From an uncultured Corynebacterium sp. (GTDB lineage Bacteria > Actinomycetota > Actinomycetes > Mycobacteriales > Mycobacteriaceae), in assembly GCA_943913645.1 (NCBI GenBank), contig CALTYZ010000036.1, forward strand, positions 1-8,678: 8,678 bases of DNA, read 5' to 3'. This document shows positions 5,271 through 8,678 of this stretch, piece after piece. The position numbers and the translations under genes were made by a program. Within the stretch, counting starts at the first letter, position 1. The number at the start of each line of letters is the position of its first letter. Below the pieces are notes generated by a model. The model had not been told where the DNA came from. It did no database searches and saw only the letters and a program-made list of their open reading frames with translations.

Positions 5271-6184
5271 GGCCAGTTGAGCTGGGAAGACATCTGGTTG
5301 CCGGCGTCGGCAAGCTGCTTGCTTGCTTCCTTGATATCGCCGAGCGTGACGTTCGGCAGGGTGGGGGCGGAAGGCGCTAGCGGCACCGATGACACATCCT
5401 GGATCGCTGGTGGGGCAAGCGGCGGCGCAGCGGCCGGCGTACCAGGTGACCACTGGCCCCAATCGGCTGCGTAGACGTTATTGACATCGACCTCAACGCC
5501 GTCAATTACTGCGCGCCATCCGGCCTTTTGGTGGATGGTTGCGCGGGGGTGGACCCGCCCGCCAGAACCCCAATCGTGTTGCCAGAAGAAGGTCCCAATG
5601 CCGTCTTCGGTGCACCACTGAATGACGTTGTAGTTGCCATACACCCCGGTTTGGTACCCAGCGGTAGCCAAAGCGGCTTGGAATGCGCGCAGGTACGGCC
5701 TGATCTGGTTGAGGTACTGCTCGCGGGTGGGGTTGTCATCAATTGCCACGTAAATCGGGCGCCCAGTTGGCCCGCCTGCTGCAGCGTGCAGGCGGATGGC
5801 CTCCGGTGCGTGACGGGCAGCGGAAGCGGCCCCGCCTAGCCAATCAGCGGTGTCAGCTTTTCCGAACTGGTAGACGGAGGCTGTGGCCAGGTTTTGTGCT
5901 GCGAAGTCGTGGGTCTCAGCGGCGGTGACCGGTTTGCCAAGCATCCAGTTCGCTCCAGGACGGCGCTCGGAAACGTAGCGCACAGCCCCGAGGTGCCCGG
6001 CGTTTTTCACGGCCTGGGCAGAGGGGACACCGGCTGAATAGTCGACAACGGTGCCTACTACGTGGCCTTGAGCGTTGGCGATGGTGGGGGACAAGGCGGC
6101 TGCGGCGGTTGCGATGGCAGCCGCTTTCAATACGGAACGGCGATTCATTCTTTTCACAGAAGTAACAATAGTCTCAAATGTCAC
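5255..6184 (-). CDS. Tat-exported DUF1906 glycoside hydrolase-like protein (Rv2525c family)
   Basis: Residues 13-38 form a Tat signal: MNRRSVLK, an Ala-rich core and a probable cut after ANA (36-38). The mature part, about 43-243, is a DUF1906 domain, a TIM-barrel fold like glycoside hydrolase 25-type enzymes and M. tuberculosis Rv2525c. Visible blocks are VVDYSAG, RYVSERRPGANWMLGKPVT, YVAIDDNP, GVYGNYNVIQWC, FFWQHDWGSGG and DGVEVDVNNVYAADWGQW. Acidic residues Asp48, Asp149-Asp150 and Asp233 are candidate pocket residues. A Pro/Ala-rich linker (247-275) leads to a short helical C-terminus. GTG 6184 overlaps the deacetylase stop (GTGA), suggesting translational coupling; ATG 6148 (297 residues, starting MNRRSV) is the alternative. 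Neither has a clear ribosome binding site. Role is presumably cell-wall remodelling; the substrate is unknown. Confidence 0.88.
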   Translation of the reverse strand: MTFETIVTSVKRMNRRSVLKAAAIATAAAALSPTIANAQGHVVGTVVDYSAGVPSAQAVKNAGHLGAVRYVSERRPGANWMLGKPVTAAETHDFAAQNLATASVYQFGKADTADWLGGAASAARHAPEAIRLHAAAGGPTGRPIYVAIDDNPTREQYLNQIRPYLRAFQAALATAGYQTGVYGNYNVIQWCTEDGIGTFFWQHDWGSGGRVHPRATIHQKAGWRAVIDGVEVDVNNVYAADWGQWSPGTPAAAPPLAPPAIQDVSSVPLAPSAPTLPNVTLGDIKEASKQLADAGNQMSSQLNWPRLPF

Positions 6185-7125
6185 AGCTGGGGAGTCGACA
6201 CGGGGGATGTGCCGTCAAGAAATGCAAAGCGCACTGATTCACCCTGCAGGTTGGTCAGCGCCGTGCGCACCCCGGCAGCAGTGCCTGAGCTTGGATGATT
6301 CATGTGTGCGAGCACAATAGCCCCATCTGGTGCCTGCTCGATGGCAACGGCTACCTCTGCCGCAGAGGCTGTCGCACCGTAGTCACCATTGACGCTAAAC
6401 CCTGCGATTTTGACCCCGCCATCGGATGCAATTCGCACCGCAACATCGTCGTAGTGTGCTGTGCCCGCCCGAAACCACGTTGTGCGCACACCATAGTGCG
6501 CAAGCGTTTCCGCGTTGCCCACAATCTCAGCGATTGCCTCGGCTGGGCTTGAAGTACCGGGGATCCCGTAGGCGGAAGCCCCATTGACTGTGAGCGGAAG
6601 ATGTCGGGTGCCATGATTCTCAAGGCGAAACAGCGGGTCAGTAGCAAGCTCGCGTGTGAGATCGGCATGCTCGGCAATCCATGGCTGCGCGAGAAAGAGC
6701 GTTGCCGGAACGCGGTACTGCCTCAGGGTGTCAATCAGCGCTGCATCAAACGCGCCATTGCATGCGTCAAATGTCAGTGCAATTGTGCGCACACCCGGTG
6801 TGGTTGGAACCGCATCGACAATCCCGGGCATGGATACACCGAATGTTGTTGGGACCGCATCTGCGTACGTATCGGGGCTTTGCATACGTATCGACGCCTG
6901 CGTTGTCGCTGCTGTGTCCGCAGCTACCGGCGAGGCTGACGCGGTGGCAGGAGGCGCAGTTGCTGATGCGATCTCGCTAAAAGTAGTTGGTGTTGGCCCG
7001 GACGGCGAGCGTGGAGGGCGACGATGGCTGCTGCAGGCACTCAGCATGCCCGCCGCGGCGGCTGTTGAGAGCGCGAGCAGGGGAATCTTCTTCAACAGCT
7101 GCCGGCGTGACACGGGGTCGTTCAT
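6181..7125 (-). CDS. Polysaccharide deacetylase (CE4/NodB) lipoprotein
   Basis: 314 residues. The N-terminus MNDPVSRRQLLKK with a hydrophobic stretch and lipobox LSAC (28-31) marks a lipoprotein with a Tat-like RR motif, lipidated at Cys31. A Ser/Thr/Pro/Ala-rich linker (32-112) leads to a NodB-type domain (113-314). Motif 1 is LTFDACNG (117-124): the catalytic Asp120 is present but the usual second Asp is Ala121. Motif 2 is NHGTRH with His171 and His175, motif 3 is WFRAGTAHYDD with Arg219, and the late His motif is LAHMNHPSSG. These enzymes remove acetyl groups from wall glycans. ATG 7125 is chosen because the frame's earlier TTG (7167) lies in the terminator of the preceding gene. No ribosome binding site is seen; a -10 lies 8 bases upstream. 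The next gene overlaps by four bases. Confidence 0.9.
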   Translation of the reverse strand: MNDPVSRRQLLKKIPLLALSTAAAAGMLSACSSHRRPPRSPSGPTPTTFSEIASATAPPATASASPVAADTAATTQASIRMQSPDTYADAVPTTFGVSMPGIVDAVPTTPGVRTIALTFDACNGAFDAALIDTLRQYRVPATLFLAQPWIAEHADLTRELATDPLFRLENHGTRHLPLTVNGASAYGIPGTSSPAEAIAEIVGNAETLAHYGVRTTWFRAGTAHYDDVAVRIASDGGVKIAGFSVNGDYGATASAAEVAVAIEQAPDGAIVLAHMNHPSSGTAAGVRTALTNLQGESVRFAFLDGTSPVSTPQL

Positions 7126-7133
7126 ACCTGCAA

Positions 7134-7139
7134 AGTGTA
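7134..7139 (-). promoter_or_regulatory. Candidate -10 for a leaderless deacetylase transcript
   Basis: TACACT on the minus strand fits TANANT exactly and ends eight bases before the deacetylase ATG. Transcription would begin at or within a base or two of the ATG. This explains the missing ribosome binding site and how the gene is expressed behind a strong terminator. The -35 position falls within the terminator stem and has no TTGACA-like sequence. Confidence 0.45.
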
Positions 7140-7165
7140 AGCAAAGCCCCCGCGGGTGCGGGGGC
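7139..7165 (-). terminator. Rho-independent terminator of the mycolyltransferase gene
   Basis: On the minus strand GCCCCCGC-ACCC-GCGGGGGC (7165-7146) is a perfect eight-pair GC stem with a four-base loop, followed by TTTGCTT. It begins 22 bases after the mycolyltransferase stop codon and ends 20 bases before the deacetylase ATG. Confidence 0.8.
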
Positions 7166-7187
7166 AAAAGCGGTGAACAAGCGCGGT

Positions 7188-8405
7188 TTAGTACAAAGCG
7201 GGTTTAATGTGGTTCCAGGCAGGTTCGAGCTCCACTCGGAATGTTTCCCAATTGTGGGTGCCACGGTCGCGGTAGTTGACCTGCTGGTGGTTCATGCCAG
7301 CGCGCTTCATGCTCTTTTCCAAATCACGTGTGCACTGGTAGGTTCCCGTTTCTAATGCCCAACCCACCGACAGGCTCTCAATCGGGGTATCAGCGTAGTA
7401 CTGGTCCAGCAGGAGACTGCCCGTGGCCGTTGACAGGTACACAGCTTGGTTGCGCAGTCCCTCGGGGTTTCGTTCGACGTCGTGGCGCAGCCACTCGGCA
7501 CTTCCGTGCCGGCCCCACATATTCTTCGGGTCCGCCCCACGCGATTGCGGGACAACCTGCATGGTCTGGCGCCCAAGCGGGCTCATGGTGGAGTAGCAAC
7601 CGGAGATGCCGAAGGTGGCGTTGAACAGGTCGGGGTGCAGGTTCGCGGTCTGGACTGCGCCAGTTGCGCCCATGGATAACCCACCGATCGCGCGTTTGCC
7701 GTTTGCGTTGATGTCTGCTTGGGATTCCAACAGCGGCAAAAGCTCCTTGGTAATGAAGGTCTCCCACTTCTGTCGGCCGAGCTGCGGGTCGTCATTGATC
7801 CAATCAGAGTACCAGGTGCCGTTTGCGTCCAGTGGGAAAACGACGGTGACGTTTTCCTCTCCAAGCACGCGGTCGAAGTCATTGCCGCTGCGTTCGTTCA
7901 GCCAGCCGGAGTGGAGGGGAGCTTCGACGCCGTCAAGCATGACCAGTGTTGGGGCAGGCTCACTGTCTGGTTTTGGCAAGCGCACATCCACTGCGATGTT
8001 GCGCCCCATCGATGGGGAGGCCACGGTCCAGCGCTCGAGGCGACGCTCTTGCGAGCGCGGGTAGTTAGCGACTTCCCGCGAAAGGAGTTTGACCTCCGTG
8101 ATGGAAGTGTCGACCGGGTAGGGGAAGTTTTCCGGAATTTCCTGGAAGAATTGGCCAATATTGATGAGGTGAAAGCCCGGGAGGCCAAGCACTCCTGTGA
8201 GCAGCCGGAGGATACCGGTGGCAATAAACGGCAACTGGCTGATCTCGTAGAAGTAGGTACGCCGTTTGTCTGATGAGGACTGACTCGACGAACTTTGGGA
8301 TGGGTTCGTATATGCCTCGGCGGGTGCTGGTGCGGCGGTGAGCGAGGACAGTGAAAGAACGGCAGTAGTTGCAAGCGCTACCACACGACGACGTGATGTT
8401 TGCAT
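7188..8405 (-). CDS. Secreted mycolyltransferase (antigen 85 / corynebacterial Cmt family)
   Basis: Transfers mycolic acids from trehalose monomycolate to arabinogalactan or to another trehalose monomycolate, outside the plasma membrane. The 405-residue product has a signal peptide (SRRR, a hydrophobic core, probable cut after AEA at 29-31) and an alpha/beta-hydrolase domain from about 122 on. The catalytic triad is Ser244 in GGLSMGA, Glu352 in ALETGTYQC and His384 in THNW. ASPSMGRNIAVDV (129-141) and LDGVEAP (157-163) are typical strand and oxyanion regions. Between signal and fold lies an extra segment of about 90 residues with a Ser-rich stretch (36-45) and a hydrophobic patch (57-84). There are no LGFP repeats, so it is unlike the long Cop1/PS1. 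ATG 8405 lacks a ribosome binding site but has an excellent promoter nine bases upstream. Which Cmt paralogue it is cannot be told. Confidence 0.92.
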   Translation of the reverse strand: MQTSRRRVVALATTAVLSLSSLTAAPAPAEAYTNPSQSSSSQSSSDKRRTYFYEISQLPFIATGILRLLTGVLGLPGFHLINIGQFFQEIPENFPYPVDTSITEVKLLSREVANYPRSQERRLERWTVASPSMGRNIAVDVRLPKPDSEPAPTLVMLDGVEAPLHSGWLNERSGNDFDRVLGEENVTVVFPLDANGTWYSDWINDDPQLGRQKWETFITKELLPLLESQADINANGKRAIGGLSMGATGAVQTANLHPDLFNATFGISGCYSTMSPLGRQTMQVVPQSRGADPKNMWGRHGSAEWLRHDVERNPEGLRNQAVYLSTATGSLLLDQYYADTPIESLSVGWALETGTYQCTRDLEKSMKRAGMNHQQVNYRDRGTHNWETFRVELEPAWNHIKPALY

Positions 8406-8414
8406 AATGGAAAA

Positions 8415-8444
8415 ATTGTAGGAATCCGAGATGAAATATGTGAA
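8415..8444 (-). promoter_or_regulatory. Mycolyltransferase promoter (TTCACA-18-TACAAT), near-leaderless
   Basis: On the minus strand TTCACA (8444-8439) and TACAAT (8420-8415) are separated by 18 bases. The -10 fits TANANT and the -35 matches TTGACA at five of six. Only nine bases lie between the -10 and the ATG at 8405, so the message should start within a few bases of the start codon. This is consistent with the lack of a ribosome binding site. Confidence 0.7.
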
Positions 8445-8451
8445 AATTATT

Positions 8452-8472
8452 ATAGTTGCTAGTGAGAACTAT
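8452..8472. promoter_or_regulatory. Inverted repeat ATAGTT-N9-AACTAT upstream of the mycolyltransferase -35
   Basis: Perfect six-base arms at 8452-8457 and 8467-8472, spaced two helical turns from edge to edge. It begins eight bases upstream of the -35, roughly -45 to -65 from the predicted start of transcription, a place suited to an activator. I do not recognise a known corynebacterial regulator motif in it. Confidence 0.4.
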
Positions 8473-8556
8473 CGGAATGTGGCCCAGGCCGGCGGCAGGG
8501 TTGTCACATGCGAATCGGATTATGAAAGTCTGTATGGCACCCCCCACAGCACCGTA
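8473..8556. other. Intergenic stretch without recognised feature
   Basis: No gene, clear promoter or strong repeat is visible. It contains a GC-rich patch with overlapping GGCC/GCCGGC palindromes (8481-8497) and a short run of C (8540-8545). Together with the surrounding sites it makes up the gap of about 215 bases between the mycolyltransferase start and the tRNA. Confidence 0.4.
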
Positions 8557-8590
8557 GAATAAAAAACGCGTGCAGCACTAGCATAGCGCG
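8557..8590 (-). terminator. Candidate tRNA-Arg terminator
   Basis: On the minus strand CGCG and TGC (8590-8581, with a three-base bulge) pair with GCACGCG (8573-8567). This is followed directly by TTTTTTATTC. It lies downstream of the tRNA in the same orientation, so it probably ends the tRNA transcript. Confidence 0.5.
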
Positions 8591-8600
8591 ACTCGCTTGC

Positions 8601-8618
8601 TCAGGTGCCCGAACCTGA
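8601..8618 (-). other. Hairpin just 3' of the tRNA
   Basis: TCAGGT and ACCTGA form a perfect six-pair stem with a six-base loop, three bases past the encoded CCA. It lacks a T tract and more likely guides 3' processing of the tRNA precursor than terminates transcription. Confidence 0.35.
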
Positions 8619-8621
8619 AAA

Positions 8622-8678
8622 TGGCGCCCCAGAGAGGAATCGAACCTCCGACACCTTCTTTAGGAGAGAAGTGCTCTA
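8622..8678 (-). tRNA. tRNA-Arg (anticodon CCT), partial
   Basis: Reading the minus strand from the right edge: the D-stem 3' half GAGC, then the anticodon arm CTTCT-CTCCTAA-AGAAG with anticodon CCT (reads AGG, arginine). A five-base variable loop GTGTC follows, then the T arm GGAGG-TTCGATT-CCTCT, the acceptor 3' strand CTGGGGC, discriminator G and an encoded CCA at 8624-8622. About 19 to 20 bases at the 5' end (acceptor 5' strand, D arm start) lie beyond the window. Confidence 0.92.

Noticed and set aside
7126..7167. N-terminal extension of the deacetylase starting at TTG 7167
   Set aside because: It would translate the terminator stem and put 14 non-conserved residues before a proper lipoprotein signal. 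ATG 7125 fits better.
7719..8273. 184-residue plus-strand frame opposite the mycolyltransferase
   Set aside because: The opposite strand encodes a protein with a complete catalytic triad and signal peptide. The plus-strand product has no recognisable features.
1..8678. CRISPR array, insertion sequence, prophage or defence genes
   Set aside because: No spaced direct repeats, transposase, integrase, nuclease or methyltransferase motif was found in any frame. All long genes are accounted for by metabolic, transport or envelope families.

Overview
The window looks like core chromosome of a Corynebacterium or a close mycolate-producing relative. Three things point there. It carries a corynebacterial mycolyltransferase (antigen 85 / PS1 fold). 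The gene order gltA - FKBP-type isomerase - ... - DUF485 - mctC matches, as I recall it, the C. glutamicum gltA-mctC neighbourhood. The ribosome binding sites match the corynebacterial AGAAAGGAG consensus. There is no phage, transposon, CRISPR or defence system in the window.

Left part (1-3242). The first 31 bases on the minus strand read as the start of a protein (MSAYPTLPPP...) that I tentatively call SerC, transcribed away from gltA. The 300-base divergent region between them holds an AT-rich stretch, a strong inverted repeat, an extended -10 and a folded gltA leader. gltA (citrate synthase) is complete. After a weak terminator-like hairpin come an FKBP peptidyl-prolyl isomerase and an aldo/keto reductase, 10 bases apart and probably co-transcribed. 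The 288-base gap after them is rich in regulatory structure: nested inverted repeats, two copies of CCGGGGGTG that fit the RamA motif, a good GlxR-type site and a leader hairpin.

Middle (3243-5233). A small two-helix DUF485 membrane protein and the solute:sodium symporter MctC (acetate/propionate/pyruvate uptake) form a tight operon. With gltA this makes a carbon-assimilation neighbourhood: MctC brings in monocarboxylates and citrate synthase condenses the acetyl-CoA made from them with oxaloacetate.

Right part (5255-8405, all minus strand). Three exported envelope proteins follow one another: a mycolyltransferase with an unusual N-terminal insert, a polysaccharide deacetylase lipoprotein with a Tat-like signal, and a Tat-exported DUF1906 (Rv2525c-like) protein. 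The last two overlap by four bases (GTGA). A strong terminator separates the mycolyltransferase from the deacetylase, and the deacetylase appears to have its own promoter only 8 bases from its ATG. Both it and the mycolyltransferase look leaderless or nearly so. A partial tRNA-Arg (CCT) runs off the right edge on the minus strand.

Most of the window is ordinary conserved genome. The points of real interest are regulatory architecture, the three-gene envelope cluster, and a few domain-level oddities.
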